A DNA stretch of 64,000 nt from Ceratothoa steindachneri (GCA_963969495.1 OZ018329.1:73601912-73665911), one strand, 5' to 3'; counted from the stretch's first letter, positions 43,757 to 57,301 are shown. Notes: generated by a model not told the origin, from the letters alone. A program made the numbers and translations.

Positions 43757-44100
43757 TTTTTTAAAAATAATTTACATTACCAGTTTCTCCACAAAATGTG
43801 GTCGGCGCGTTTCTACGCGACAAAAACTACCATACCTTTTGTCCATTTAAGCACAAGACCATCCAATCGTTTTGTCTATGCCAAGGTGGTTCTATGTTAG
43901 TTAGCATGTTTAGTTTTGGTTCAACCCTGAGTATAAGGTCCGTCACAAACCCCTTGCACACCTACGGTACATAATGCCGTTTAAAAGGTGGGGAGAGTGG
44001 TGAAAAATGTTTGAATCTTTTTTAAATCCAGAAATGGTTCTTTCTCCCCCCCCCCCCAAAAAAAAAAGTGCTGGAGGTGAAGTGTATGAAACAATTCGGA
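43757..44100. other. flank right of the LINE array
   Basis: Unique-looking non-coding sequence with a C-run and A-run at 44046-44068. No gene or element was recognised. Confidence 0.45.
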
Positions 44101-44720
44101 TTGAGCATCTAAGAAAACATTGATAGAGGGTGAACAAGATTGGGCAAGTGTATGATGGGTTTATGGTCGTGTGCATAATCATTGTGGGAAGTGAGTGGTA
44201 GACATGGATGATGGTAAGAGTATATATGATGGAAATAAGCTTTGCGTTATGGTGAAAGGTTGTCTGAGTTAGTGGTATCACATAGGTGGGGTGTAATGTC
44301 GGCATGGAAAAAATGGGTGAAGGATGGTTTCGATGTTAGTAAATTCTGATGACATGGTGATGGTGTTAGCTGAATAAGAGGGATTTGAAGGGTTGATGGA
44401 AACTTTTAACAGGGGGTGGGAGAGGCGTAGTCAAAAAGGGAATTTGGGGTGAAAATGGCTTAGGGTGTTAGCGTACGTGGTCACTTAAGCCCTTGGGTTG
44501 TATGTATCTCGGATCCATTATAAATTATATTGGTGGAGATGAAGCAGATTACGACAGGAAGGTTTTAAATGTCATGAAAGTCGGGGGTGTTTAGAGCGAT
44601 GGTAAATGTCAAGTGGTTTAGCGAGGAAGGTACATGTGAGTGTACCGATCCGAACATTGATGTATGGGAGTGAGATCGATATGGAAGAATGAGGAACGAT
44701 CTCGAGTGACAGAAATGTGA
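44100..44720 (+). pseudogene. LINE reverse transcriptase remnant of another family
   Basis: The plus strand near 44345 reads SDDMVMVLAE then a stop, then EGFEGLMETFNRGWERRSQ. This parallels the DD box and following helix (DD.V...E....L..LM..F..VC..R.LKVN) in many animal LINEs. Near 44650 VSVPIRTLMYGSEIDMEE resembles the late V..P.L.YGSE.W motif. The first residue of the box is Ser rather than Tyr-Ala and stops abound. This family lacks the RNase H region seen in copies A-D. Confidence 0.6.
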
Positions 44721-44861
44721 ATGGACAACTTTGTTTAAGCGGACGGTCCCGGAAACCACCCGCCGCAATTGTCTGCTCACTCGCTCGTGAGACGCCCGTT
44801 AGATTGGAAAGGGGCTCAAAGATTCGTAAATACTCAATTTTATTTTATTTAGAAAAAATTC

Positions 44862-44866
<5 letters not shown>

Positions 44867-44933
<67 letters not shown>
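44867..44933. repeat. (TA)n microsatellite
   Basis: About 33 uninterrupted TA units. Open frames across it are artefacts. Confidence 0.95.
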
Positions 44934-44936
<3 letters not shown>

Positions 44937-46220
44937 CATCACCCAAATCAATCACAAAAAAACTTATGCAGAAAAAAATAATATATACAGAATAAACAAA
45001 GAAAAATCCAAATAACTCCAACTAAAGCAATAATACTAGGTGCATGCGACAAGAAATATATATACTGGTCTAAACAACCTTGTGAGCTCGCTCTCCCACT
45101 CAAATATGGTTTTGGCCCAACCACAACTACAAGCCACCTTGGCTTTGCGGTCACTAATTTGCCCCGGAGCGGTTTCTTTAAAGTTCTCGCGCGTTTAGTC
45201 ATTCCTCTCGCTCTCATTGAGTGTGAAAGTAAGGGGGGGGGGGGCGCTGGCGCCTGGCTAGATCCGCCCGTTCTCGTTAACGACGGACCAGTGAGAAGGA
45301 CATATGAGGTGTCCAAATTCAAGCCAGACGGAGGTTTCTCGGCTCCTTACTCACTCTAAAATAAGAGTAGTCAGTGGTACCTAGGAGCTGGAAAAAGGGG
45401 AAGAGAAATTACCCCCTGCTTGCTACTTTATGGTGTTACATACCCCCTCTCCCATCTCTTATATACATATATAACTCTACACACCTGGCTTTCCCTCGAG
45501 CTCTGCGTTAGTTCACTTGCTCAAAAGTTAAAATGTCTTCTTTTTTGTCCTAAATTTCACAACTATTTCACAATTTATTTTTAAATCCTCAATTCACGAC
45601 CTGTGGGAGTTAAAGGATCAGTCTCCGGTGAAAGACGGTGGCCCGATACTGCTTCCAGAAAACCTGTCCTACCTCCTTCCCCGCAACCTGAAATTAGAGT
45701 GGTCACAGGGGAGTTGAGGCGAAAAAACAAAAACTACCACATTGTTTGCGAAAGGTTGATTGAGAGGAAGGACAGGGTATTGAGAGGCAATGGGGATATA
45801 TAAGAATGGATGGAAATAAAGAAAATATACGAAAGTTTGGAAGACCGCGTCAAGTGGATTATGCGAATATTGCGTATAATAGGTGTTCATGGAGACGGTT
45901 TGTGAGTGCTCTTCTTTCCAATGATGAACCTTGACTGCAATAGATGCTACTACAGCACAACACCCTGTCAGTGTGAAGAGAATTTAGCGTGGAAAAGATG
46001 ATGAAGTGACCTTGTGTTTACCAAAGCATAAAATATAGGTGGCGGGTACTTTTTAGTGGCGTTGAAACGCCTCAACTCGAGTTTGTGGGAAAGTGGTCGA
46101 TGGTGAACTCTTGAATATATTCTTTCATCTCCCTTTGCTTCATTAAACTTTCTTCGTTTCGTCTCTTTTCCTTATTCGTTCCCCTTTATATCGGACTAAC
46201 CAGCGATGTCGGAGTTTGCC
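44934..46220. other. non-coding region without recognised element
   Basis: Small frames, such as the minus frame 44948-45322 and plus frame 45603-45803, have no recognised similarity. A G-run occurs at 45234-45243. No gene is supported. Confidence 0.45.
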
Positions 46221-46600
46221 GGATTTGTTACCTGCTTTATTCTTTGATATATATGAGGTCTGGACAACCACATGGTCCTTCGTCTGCCGAGCCCCAAAGG
46301 GAAAGGGAATCGCTGGTCTCGTTTTACCACGCTTCTGTAAGATTGGACAGCCAGTCCGGAAAGTACCCCTTCTGGCTGATTAAACAGGCTTCGTGTTAGA
46401 GCCTTATATGGTCTGATAAGTCATACTAGCCTCAAGCGTGGCGGCGAGTCTCGAGGAAGCAATGGTATCCAAGTCTATTACCCAATCCTCTTCTTAGGGG
46501 TGGTCTTTCCTACCAAAAAGGGTTCTCATGACAAGCGTTCTAGGTTTGTTCAGTCAAGTTTTCCACGCTCTCTGTATCCTTATGCCAATGAAAGTGCCCC
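46220..46600 (+). repeat. decayed LINE leader-like sequence
   Basis: CCTTCGTCTGCCGAGCCCC, then a run with GGAATCGCTGGTCTCGTTTT and AGTCTCGAGGAAGCAATGG, parallels in order the leader of copy A at 23925-24165, with its CCTTCGTCTACCGAATGCC, TCGTTGGCCCC and GAGCCGCGAGGGAGAATGC. It is probably an old solo 5' region of the same or a sister family. The similarity was judged by eye and is weak in places. Confidence 0.45.
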
Positions 46601-47079
46601 TGAATTTGATTATTCTCGATTTCTAGTTTGAACTATGCTTTTGTATCTCAAGTCGTATGTGGTCTCGTGGTGACCGAGAACTTTAGGGAGAGATTTCTTT
46701 CTGCATCCAACATGATTCTGTCCGAAATATGTCTTCGGTTGCAGACGTTCTGGTCTTTGTTTGTCTCAGGCAAGGCTTGATTTTGTCAAGGGTGTTAAAG
46801 ATCAAATGAGTTGAAGGATTATAACCTGTCTCATCCCCAAAGCAGGTTGACTGGTCAACGTGATGATAATGATTTTAGTTACAAAGCCTTCTAGGTTGAC
46901 TCGTGTCAATAATTCTACCCTAATTCTGACGTTTGAAAGTCAAGATTATTATTATAATGGAGGGATAGATGAAACAGTCCAATGAATTTTATTATCAGCG
47001 TGACACCAAACTTTAAAGGGGTCAGTGGAGATTTAAGACGGGGGGGGGGTAGACAAAACTAAAGCTAGACTAAAAATAC

Positions 47080-48500
47080 TGTTGATAGAGGGGTGTAGAA
47101 AAGGGAAGATGAAAAGCGCTACCTCAAACCTCTGAAATGAGTACTGGTTACTATCGCATGGTCGAGCAGATGCATTAATATCGCCAACTTATTCCCCAAG
47201 TAGTCATCCTAATCCGATTGCCATAGATGCCAAACATAGTCTCTAATGTATGGGTAGAAATCCCTGCAATGAATGAAACGTGGGATGGAGTCCCGAGCAG
47301 CGTGATCTGCCCGTTCATTACCCGTGACATGAACGTGGTTCGGGACTCAGCAAAAGTCTTTTCGGTAACTGGTAGAGTTCTTGGCTAGTCAAGACTAAAT
47401 TTTTAAAACAAGGTGATGGTTTGAGCTAAAACAGCGAATCTATTGAAGTACACTCCTTGAATCGCTGAAAATTGCAAAACTCATAAAAGTCACAGTAATT
47501 ACAAGACGGAAAGCAAGTAAAATAGTAAAAAGTTCGGTTCTAAAAATCAATGCTGACCTCGGCAACGACTCATAGAGCCGAAATATAGTAAATAAACATA
47601 CCATATGCTACATGAGTGGCAAGAGAGGGCTATAAATTTCAAAATGTCGACCTGTCGCTACCCACAAGAGGAAGAGGTGTGCGAGTTATTTTTTTTAAAA
47701 GGTCCATTGCTCTAAACATCTTCACTTCAAATCCCGGTGCTGGGCAAACCAAGAGAATCTAAAATTCAATATGGGGCTCAAGAAGCGTACCACCAATGCA
47801 TAACTTAACGTCACCTTTTCTAGAAATAAGAGGGGGGTGGGGCTTCTTGGCACTTCCTCACAGTCAGCACAAGAGCATAGCCTCAGCCAGATTGTCAACA
47901 AACAAGGTCACTAACACCTCTCTCATTAATCAAATTAACTAAGCTATCTATGGCAACTACAACGCAAGTATCACTTATGGCACTATTCTGAAGGGCCCCA
48001 TCCTCTTGGACGTGAAGCTAAGAAGTCTAGAAACAAACACAAAATTGATGCCCAGATAAGAATTTTTGGATAAAGCCGAATAAAAATCCTCGCAAGCCCC
48101 ATTCATATAACTCTTAGAATGGCATACCGCCCTTTAGTGCCCTAGGCCTTCTCAATATAGAAGAATACGACCAAAGCATGTTGTCTGCGAACGAAGGCTC
48201 TCCGTACGTCCCCATCTAGCTCAACTAAAAGTTCTGTGGCACTTTATTTCCGGTGAAAACACGCCTGGAAAGGTATAAATAGACGTTGGGATTCCAAATA
48301 CCACAGCTACGTGGGTTAACCATCTTTTCCATGAGTTTGTGAGGCAACTTGTAAGGGTGTAGATAGAGGGGCGTAGGAAAAGGGGCAAAGAAAAAATAAT
48401 AGCGTAGGCGAGTTGCGAACAGCTTCCCTCGTTGCTGGACCACTGTTAGCCAGCGGCGAATCCATTCAGCCATCCTGAGTCTCAAAAAAGACTCATTCAA
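47080..48500 (-). pseudogene. LINE ORF2 remnant (RT core and RNase H end)
   Basis: RT motif 1 is readable as YKLPHKLMEKMVNPRSCGIW near 48345-48290. The motif after it, EWGLRGFLFGFIQKFLSGHQ with FCV, is clear. The GVPQG and YxDD boxes are not readable; the region 47830-47990 shows VVVAIDSLVNLINERGVS, which may follow the GVPQG block. The C-terminal block GNERADHAARDSIPRF keeps the last RNase H Asp (in RADHA). No intact frame exceeds about 90 codons. Confidence 0.62.
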
Positions 48501-48712
48501 ACAAAGCTTTTAAGCCGCACGCCTGCACTTCTATTGTAGATAGAGGGGAGTAGGAAAAGGGGCAAAGAAAAATAATAGCGTAGGCGAGTTGCGAACAGCT
48601 TTCCGCGTCGCTGGACCACTGTTAGCCAGCGGTGAATCCACTCAGCCATCCTGAGTCTCAAAAAGGACTCATTCAAACGAAGCTTTCAAGCCACACACCT
48701 GCACTTCTCATA
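48357..48712. repeat. tandem duplication of about 178 bp
   Basis: GTAGATAGAGGGG followed by GTAGGAAAAGGGGCAAAGAAA occurs at about 48357 and again at about 48535. The sequence after it (ATAGCGTAGGCGAGTTGCGA, then CTGTTAGCCAGCGG) is repeated in both units with a few differences. The second unit is also the start of the 353-bp duplication. Confidence 0.85.
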
Positions 48713-49276
48713 CGCTATAAGGGCAATGGGTGGGTAGCGGACTGTGGATAGACCATCCTTCTCGGGATTAGGGAAAGGCAGGGCGAAAGCCGTCTTCCAG
48801 TACGAGGGGTATGATCCCTGCACCAAAGTTTAGTTGAAGACATCTAGCAAAAAAGATTCTATGTGGATGAAGATGCCGGAATAAATCATCATTAGGGACA
48901 TTATTAAGTCAGAGGAAAGTTGAAATAATAGCGTAGGCGAGTTGCGAACAGCTTCCCGCGTCGCTGGACCACTGTTAGCCAGCGGTGAATCCACTCAGCC
49001 ATCCTGAGTCTCAAAAAGGACTCATTCAAACGAAGCTTTTAAGCCGCACGCCTGCACTTCTCGTACGCTATAAGGGCAATGGCCGGGTAGTGGGATGTGG
49101 ATAGACCATCCTTCTCGGGATTAGGGAAAGGTAGGGCGAAAGCCGTCTTCCAGTACGAGGGGTATGATCCCTGCACCAAAGTTTAGTTGAAGACATCTAG
49201 CAAAAAAGATTCTATGTGGATGAAGATGCCGGAATAAATCATCATTAGGGACATTATTAAGTCAGAGGAAAGTTGA
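48571..49276. repeat. 353-bp near-identical tandem duplication
   Basis: The segment 48571-48923 is repeated at 48924-49276 with only a handful of differences. Both begin AATAATAGCGTAGGCGAG and end GTCAGAGGAAAGTTGA. It lies within the minus-strand LINE remnant and duplicates the RT N-terminal segment that includes YPSYWKTAFALPFPNPEKDG. Overlap with the 178-bp duplication shows two successive events. Confidence 0.92.
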
Positions 49277-49310
49277 ACAGCATTTACAGAAGGCTGAGCG
49301 TGGTTCTTTC

Positions 49311-50960
49311 ATGATCAAGAGGCGAATATATGGGTGGTTTGAAAGTTCTGATAAATTCAGAAGGATATTCCTTTCCTGAATCTTAATGCGGCAAAACTCA
49401 CTTGGATACTAAACAAACTTGCTCTCAGAGGAAAGGATATCTCCGACGCGTACAGGATTGCAAACTATGGAACATTCCAGAATAATACTAGGCTGAACGT
49501 AGCGCTTATCGAGGTCTTACTGAGCATAAGCTCTGGTGAAAAGGAGAGCCAAGAGAGACTGGGTGGTTAAGGGACGAATCTTAGGAAGAATTCAGATCCT
49601 TCGATTGTGGGCGAAGGTCATGTGCATAAGGCAAAGTAGGGGGATCAGTCTCAAAGTGGAAATGGAGAAGGAAGAAAAACATTGAATATGCCATTCCAGC
49701 ATCACCACCCTCATCCAACCTGCGCTCCGGAGACGACGTGGGTGAAAAGTGAGAAGGGCCGCAAGACTCAGGCGACAAGGAAACGGGAGTATGAGGTAGG
49801 TCAGACGGGATCCGGTGGACTTTCAGCAGAAGTACCGATGAGAAATTTCGTAGCAGGAGGAGAGGAAACAGTCGAACCTTTGGATTTGGATGACTTTGGT
49901 TGCATAAGAGTGGCATCATTGTAGGTTTCTGATCTGTAGGTGTCCGAAGCATCTGAAGGGTTCCGCAGACAACTAGTCCGCGTTATTTTCCATTGGAGAG
50001 GGAGATGGTTCACGATTAGCGGGCGGAAGGTTAGGAAACAAAGCTGCAGAGGAAAAAATAGTCCATGACCTATCCTCATTTATTTAAGCGATCTTGACAG
50101 TAGACTTTTAATGCCCGACCTTGAATGGAATTATGGCATTTGGTTATTAATGGGATTTATTTTTAGTTAATGAATCAGCCTGAATAGCTATTAGAAAACC
50201 ATTACCATAAATTTTGAGTTTAGATGGAATCTTCGTCTACTAATGTTTAAGCATACGACTAAAGTGAAATAAATTTTAAACTTCTTAATTAGGTTTGTAA
50301 GAAAAACAATTAAACAAATAAATATATTCACAGAATTAACAAATGCACAATGAGATAAATTGGATTAGGAATACAATGTAAGATATGGTAAAATATGATT
50401 TAAATAACAAGATGTGAAATGAAATAAAATGAAATAAAAATGACTATGTGAATTGGGGTCTGCAATTTGAGAAGTAAATAGAATTAGGACCTACTCCCGT
50501 ATGGCAGTTTGCAGAGAATAATTGTAAGAGGATGAGGAATTAAACTAAGTATGATTTGTTTGGAGTTAATTGACTAAATGTAGAAGGAATGATTACCGAC
50601 CTTTATGTTGAGAATGGCGAGAGACGAATTGGAAATACTCATGTTCAATTTGGTTGAGCTGAAAGCGTGTGTTTGTTTGTGTGTGCTTGAAATTCTAAGA
50701 GATGTTGTTTGAACCAGTAGTACATTAAATGAAATCAGTATTTCGTCACAGGATATTTGAATTATTAAACATTACATAAATTAAATGAATTGCAAAAAGT
50801 TATGGATAAATTAATTGAATGATTGTATTGACAAAAAGTTAATTAAAAAGAATTGAATGATTTAATTAACTATTAAGTTGCACATAATTTTCATAAATGA
50901 TTTAATTTACAAAAGTTAATTAAAATAATTGGATGATTTGAATTTTATACATAATAAATG
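49311..50960. other. non-coding region without recognised element
   Basis: The left half (49311-50060) could be the decayed upstream part of the minus-strand LINE; a Ser/Pro-rich minus frame at 49801-50079 would fit an ORF1 tail but is not diagnostic. From 50090 the sequence is AT-rich with no frame of note. Confidence 0.4.
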
Positions 50961-51690
<730 letters not shown>

Positions 51691-53330
51691 TTATCGTTCG
51701 TGAAGTCGACTTACCGAACAGTCTCTCCAGGCGTATCCTGGTTGACTATTCATTGCCTGACTGTTCTCGTCCACTCATTCCTCTCGCTTACCGTCAGCAC
51801 ATTTTTAACCAGACTCACGGTCTTGCTCATCCTGGCATTCGAGCAACTCGCAAGCTCATCACACAACCTTATGTGTAGTCAGGTATGAGCACCGACGTGG
51901 CGAAATGGACCCGCGCATGTCTGCCTTGTCACCGTGCAAAGGTTCAACGCCACACAAAGTTCCCTCTGGCTGCTTTTCCACTTCCATCGGCACGTATTGA
52001 CGCCGTTCACATCGATCTAGTTGGTCATCTGCCCTTTTCGCGTGGTTGCACTTACCTTCTCACCATGATCGATCGTTTTGCCTCTTGTGACCAGAGGCAT
52101 TTTCTATCCGGGACATCAGAGCTTCCACTGTAACTCGAGCCTTCGTCTCAACATGGGTTGCTCGTTTTGGTGTCCCAGCAACGATCATGACTGATCGAGG
52201 TAGCCAATTTGAATCCCACCAATAGGATGCACTCATGTCAGTGCTTGGCTTCTTTTGTTTCCGTACTACTAGTTACCATCCCCAGAGTAACTCTAAGGTG
52301 GAACGTTTTCACAGGACTCTCAAGGGAAGCTTACGCTCCACTGACCCCAACATCATTTGGTTGGATAAGCTACCCTTAATTCTCCTGGGAATTCGGGCCT
52401 CCTTGAAAGAGGACTTAAATTGTTCTGCTGCGCAACTCGTCTATGGTACACAACTTCGTATTCCAGGCCAATTCTTTTATTCCACTGACTATCCTCTTCC
52501 TTCCGACATACATCAGACTGAATATGTACACAATTTAGTACAGGCGATGTCTGAGGTAATGCCGACCGCCACAAGAGTGCCTGCTAATCAGAAACCTTCC
52601 GTGCCAAAGGAGATGGCATCTTGCTTTCGTGTGTTTGTGCGTCACGATTCCACTCGCACATCCTTGCAACCTATCTATGACGGACCATTTCTCGTCGTCT
52701 CCAGGAAGCCGAAATTCTTTGCACTGCAGCTTGACACCAAGCAGGATACGGTTTCCATCTGTCGGCTTAAACCCGCTTTCTTAGAGGCCGTTCATCTGGA
52801 ACAGCCACTACCTTTGTCTTCCACTAATATAGGTCCAGTGGTCATCTCAGCCTACCTTCGGCACCCAACTATTCCGTCAACATTTCCCAAACCAACTAAC
52901 TCCACTTCTGAACCCTTCTTCGGCTCTTTCGAATCAAATTACAACTCTTCCTCCCACCTCTTTACTCGCAAACCCTCCGCCAACATCTCTACACCCCCAA
53001 ATTCTTCTTCTCAACTGCTGTCGCCTTCCTTTTTGTTGCAGGACCACTCGACAGCAGCTGGAGAACACCAAGCGACCAACGCGCAATTCCTGACAGTCGC
53101 TTTTTCGAGAGGTCCAGAACAATCGTAACCCATCGTTCCGGTCCTCGCTCGCGACAATCTCCCGCAATCCTAGTCAGCCAATTGGCACCATAAGCTGTTC
53201 TGGACGCGTTGTAAGGAGGCCTCGTCGCTATGTAGACTAAGATTTATGTAAATACCTTGTGTTGTGCGAGCTTTAGCCTCGGTGGGGCAGTATTGTAGCG
53301 GTCTATACCCCTACAAATTTAAATATTTAA
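51691..53330 (+). mobile_element. Ty3/gypsy retrotransposon remnant: integrase end and possible LTR start
   Basis: Only the 3' part of pol is present: integrase with its zinc finger, core and C-terminal domain, then the polyprotein end. After the coding end, GGTGGGGCAG at about 53281-53290 could be a purine-rich tract, and TGTAGCGGTCTATACCCC (from 53295) could be the start of a 3' LTR. That LTR is cut off by the (TA)n run at 53338. Protease, RT and the 5' LTR are absent. Confidence 0.8.
51700..53240 (+). pseudogene. gypsy integrase and pol C-terminus (degraded)
   Basis: The frame reads QHIFNQTHGLAHPGIRATRK and, past a stop, WTRACLPCHRAKVQRH, giving the H-H-C-C integrase finger. The core follows with DAVHIDLVGHLPFSRGCTYL and LTMIDRF (first Asp), then MTDRGSQFES (second Asp, about 52190) after a frameshift. 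YHPQSNSKVERFHRTLKGSL is the third acidic block, with the usual Gly of QSNG replaced. The region 52235-53128 is open for 297 codons and includes the C-terminal domain (YDGPFLVVSRKPKFFALQL). The end region GRVVRRPRRYVD, near 53200, is read in another frame. Confidence 0.86.
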
Positions 53331-53332
53331 TC

Positions 53333-53337
<5 letters not shown>

Positions 53338-53423
<86 letters not shown>
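53338..53423. repeat. (TA)n microsatellite
   Basis: About 43 TA units. It lies between the gypsy end and a Penelope-like terminal sequence, a junction type often seen with Penelope-like insertions into TA-rich DNA. Confidence 0.95.
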
Positions 53424-53424
<1 letters not shown>

Positions 53425-53520
53425 CAAGAATATGAAGACATATGCACTGGTTACGAACATTTATTTTTCCTGACGTTTCGATCATTAACGATGACCATCA
53501 TCAGCGAATTCTAAATACAA
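53424..53520 (-). ncRNA. candidate hammerhead ribozyme in a Penelope-like element end
   Basis: On the minus strand CTGATGA (complement of 53497-53503) is followed by 17 bases containing GTCAT...ATGAT, able to form a 5-bp stem II with one G-U pair. GAAAC follows (complement of 53475-53479). These are the two conserved core boxes of a hammerhead ribozyme in the right order and spacing. Penelope-like elements are known to carry such ribozymes in their terminal repeats. The short stem III and the cleavage-site strand were not verified, so this remains a candidate. Confidence 0.45.
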
Positions 53521-53849
53521 AGAATTATTTTTATAAGAATAACTAAACACAGCAATAAAAAAACATGACAGGAGTCAAAAATCATAACCGAAAGCAAGAA
53601 GTTAAAATGAAATATATAATCCTTAACCGTTGAAAGCAAATGGGTGAAAATCTATTAATAAGAAATTGATTAATATCGTAAAAAATAATTAAATTAAATA
53701 ATAATCCCATGAGTTTAAAATATGCATAATAAACATTAATTAAATTTCTATTGAAATACAAAAATTGTAAATTAAAGCAATAAAGTCGAAAGCAAGAGAT
53801 GAAGAAATCGATTAATAAGACTGCTCATGGGATTATTTAATCTTTTTTT

Positions 53850-54919
53850 TCTCAACGATGTGGTGTTTCTTTTCTGATTGGTTCAATGAACGTGAGAAGA
53901 AAGCCACTGTAGCCCGCACTGTGATAAGGTGGCACCGATTGCATGATCTGATTCATCTGTTTCTATAGAAAAGGGGGGCATCTTCATTACAAACTTTCAC
54001 TGAAGATTTTGCAATGTCAGTCTTCTAAGTTTCAAATGCTTGAATAGCCTGATGAGATAAAGGAAATATGCAGCAATCTACAGGAAGCCTTACTTTCTCT
54101 GAATATTTGTGAACCCACTTAGCGTAGTATGCAAATAACCCCAAATAACGTTATAGGGATTTTTTTATTAGAAGGTATGGGTAATTCTAACAAAGGTCTC
54201 ATTCGTTCAAAATCGGGTTTCAAATTGCCGTCAGAAATTTGGTAACTGAGAATATTAATGTAGGTTAGAGAAAACTTAGATTTCGCAGAATTCAGGGAGA
54301 GATTGTATTTAGAAGCAGCTTCCATGAAACTTTTTAGATTGCTGTCATGTTCTTCTTTTGTTTTTCCGCAGAATGTTATGTCGTCGAGATAGGCATAAGT
54401 GTTACATACTTTATTATCGGTTATAAACTGATTCATAAAGCGTTGAAAGGATGAAACCCCATTCGTAACACGTATAGGTATGCACCTGAATTGATAAAGA
54501 CTGTTACTGGCATGAAAAGCAGTGTAAGGTAGGTCCTCTGAGCATATTTTTATCTGATGATATGCATTGGATAGATTAATAACGCTGAAATAGTGATTCT
54601 TAGCGATATTTGCTACTATATCTTCAATCCTGGGTAGGGGGTAATCGTCCAAAGGGGTGTACTTATTTATTTTTCTAGTAAAGTCTACCACCATTCGTTT
54701 TTTCCCATTTGCGTTTGATGTCACTACCACGTGTGCACGCCAATGAGAATTACTATGTCCAATAATATCCTCACGGAGTAGACGTTTAACCTCATTTTCA
54801 ATGAAACCAGCTTCTTCGGAAATGTAATGACGAGACTTGGTAGCAATTAGACTGCAATCTGAGGATAAGTTTTTAAAGAGTTTAATTGGGTGAATCTTTA
54901 GTTTGGTTAGTTCACACAC
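53850..54919 (-). pseudogene. gypsy reverse transcriptase and partial RNase H
   Basis: A 266-codon open frame (54919-54119) covers most of RT. It includes EEAGFIENEVKRLLREDIIG, KKRMVVDFTRKINKYTPLDD, YPLPRIEDIVANIAKNHYFS, INLSNAYHQIKI (the first Asp of the usual LDL.SAYHQI is Asn here) and YAYLDDITFCGKTKEEH with the YLDD box at about 54380-54400. After a frameshift near 54120 the connection and RNase H start are readable: SVKVVNEDAPF-like text, QKQMNQIMQSVPPYHSA and EPIRKETPH. The Asn in motif A and the truncated RNase H argue against activity. Confidence 0.88.
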
Positions 54920-55090
54920 AGTTAAGGATGGTTATGTACCCCCATAATTTAAGTTAACGCTTTTATGCACTCTTAAAAAATGGTAAGCAAAGAATAATGT
55001 CAGTACAAGCGTTTGGAAGTACAGTAGCTTCGACATTCTCATAAGTGCGACCATCCATCTCAACGTTAAAAATACAGTAGCCTTTAAGAT

Positions 55091-55519
55091 TTACTGAGAA
55101 AGAAGAAGATGCCATCGAAACAACAGACGATGTTCATTAAATGGGACATCCATAGCTTGTACTACAGCTTCATTTATAAAATTCTCTGAACTTCCACTGT
55201 CAATCAGACCTTGAAGTAACTGAGGATCTCCGTTCAATTGAACAGGAACAGTTGGCATCAGCAAGCCGCTGGTAGCACAGGTGGAAGCAAGCGTGGCAGA
55301 AGATAGTGAAACGAGACGTTTGGAATTTGACTTACAAACCTTTCCATGCCCAAGCTTCCCACATGTACGACAAATTACATCGCGAGCTGGACAAAGTGTT
55401 CGGTCATCATCAGGATGGTGACGACCACCACAATTGTAGCATGTTTTCTTCATTTTAGAAATATTTTTTTGAAACAGCTGCTGTAAGTGAAAGGCTAACT
55501 TCTTCACATTCTTCTTCAT
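55091..55519 (-). pseudogene. gypsy nucleocapsid knuckles and protease
   Basis: The frame starts at 55519 and shows CYNCGGRHHPDDDRTLCPAR followed by CRTCGKLGHGKVC, two Cys/His knuckles of the nucleocapsid. After a Ser/Ala-rich linker comes LQGLIDSGSSENFINEAVVQ, the retroviral-type protease active site (D-S-G). It ends at a stop at 55091 before the RT frame, so a frame change or stop lies between protease and RT. Confidence 0.86.
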
Positions 55520-55615
55520 TACTGCAGGTCATAGATGTAGCAGGAACAGCCGCCACACTAGCAGGTAGATGACCGAATGTAATTAAGTATGATTCAGTTC
55601 TCAACGATGCTTGCT

Positions 55616-55970
55616 CTAATGCTCGAGCTTGTGAGTAGCATCGGTTAATGTAAGCTTTTGATTGTCAAGGAGTCGTACACGAATCTTCGAAGATTTTAAC
55701 CCTAGTATGTAAGAATCCCCGATACTCTCATCGCGGTAGACTGCAGCAGTAACATCCTGAAAGTTGCAATCCACAGCAAGACAATTGGGAGCTTGAAGGT
55801 ACTGACCAATCGATTCTTCTGGAAGTTGAATTCGAGTAGAAAGCAAATGTCTGGCATGAATTTCACTGGGAGCCTTAATATAGGTAGCTTGCAACAATTA
55901 GATAGCCTTCGAATAATCAGCACAGCCCTCTATTACATCCCCGACATAAGGACCAATGTACAAGTAGAAT
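55616..55970 (-). pseudogene. gypsy gag, C-terminal half
   Basis: The frame 55897-55616 contains ARHLLSTRIQLPEESIGQYL and DCNFQDVTAAVYRDESIGDS, then YILGLKSSKIRVRLLDN. This matches the capsid region of Ty3/gypsy gag (relatives have V.A..YR.E.IRDAFI.GL.S..IRQRLLE). An upstream piece in another frame reaches about 55970. The N-terminal gag was not found. Confidence 0.78.
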
Positions 55971-56129
55971 ACTTCTAACCTGTTTGGAGATTGATAAGAT
56001 ATTGTAGAAAGGAAGTAGCAGAAATTCTATACCAAAGATTCCATAATTTGCCACCATGTGGGTCTGAAGTAGTATAGCAATGCCCTCTGGGACATTCCTA
56101 TAAATAATAACAACCCTGTAGAAATTATG

Positions 56130-57300
<1,171 letters not shown>

Positions 57301-57301
57301 A

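Larger units (their letters stand above)
47080..49310 (-). mobile_element. minus-strand RNase H-bearing LINE remnant with tandem duplications
   Basis: Minus-strand RT pieces occur in order from right to left. TLVQGSYPSYWKTAFALPFP with NPEKDGLS lies at about 49170-49100 and again at about 48820-48750. KLMEKMVNPRS is near 48325. EWGLRGFLFGFIQKFLSGHQ is near 48100-48040, and the end of an RNase H, NERADHAARDSIPRF with YPYIRDYVWHLWQSD, is at about 47320-47200. Stops and frame changes are frequent. The family is related to, but distinct from, copies A-D. The endonuclease side beyond 49310 was not recognisable. Confidence 0.68.
53835..55970 (-). mobile_element. Ty3/gypsy retrotransposon remnant: gag, protease, RT, start of RNase H
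   Basis: Minus-strand domains appear in the standard order, from gag at 55970 downward to RNase H at 53835. The integrase and the rest of RNase H are missing. The left end stops in a T-run at 53844-53851 within the RNase H region. Its relatives are the gypsy elements with a K02A2.6-like polyprotein. It is separate from the plus-strand gypsy at 51691, and its orientation is opposite. Confidence 0.85.

Noticed and set aside
44948..45322. Minus-strand 124-residue frame with a hydrophobic end
   Set aside because: The hydrophobic part derives from AT-rich sequence. No motif, homologue or start context supports it.
48357..49276. Possible CRISPR-like or satellite array
   Set aside because: Units are long, few and contain LINE RT text. 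There are no short repeats separated by unique spacers, and the context is eukaryotic.
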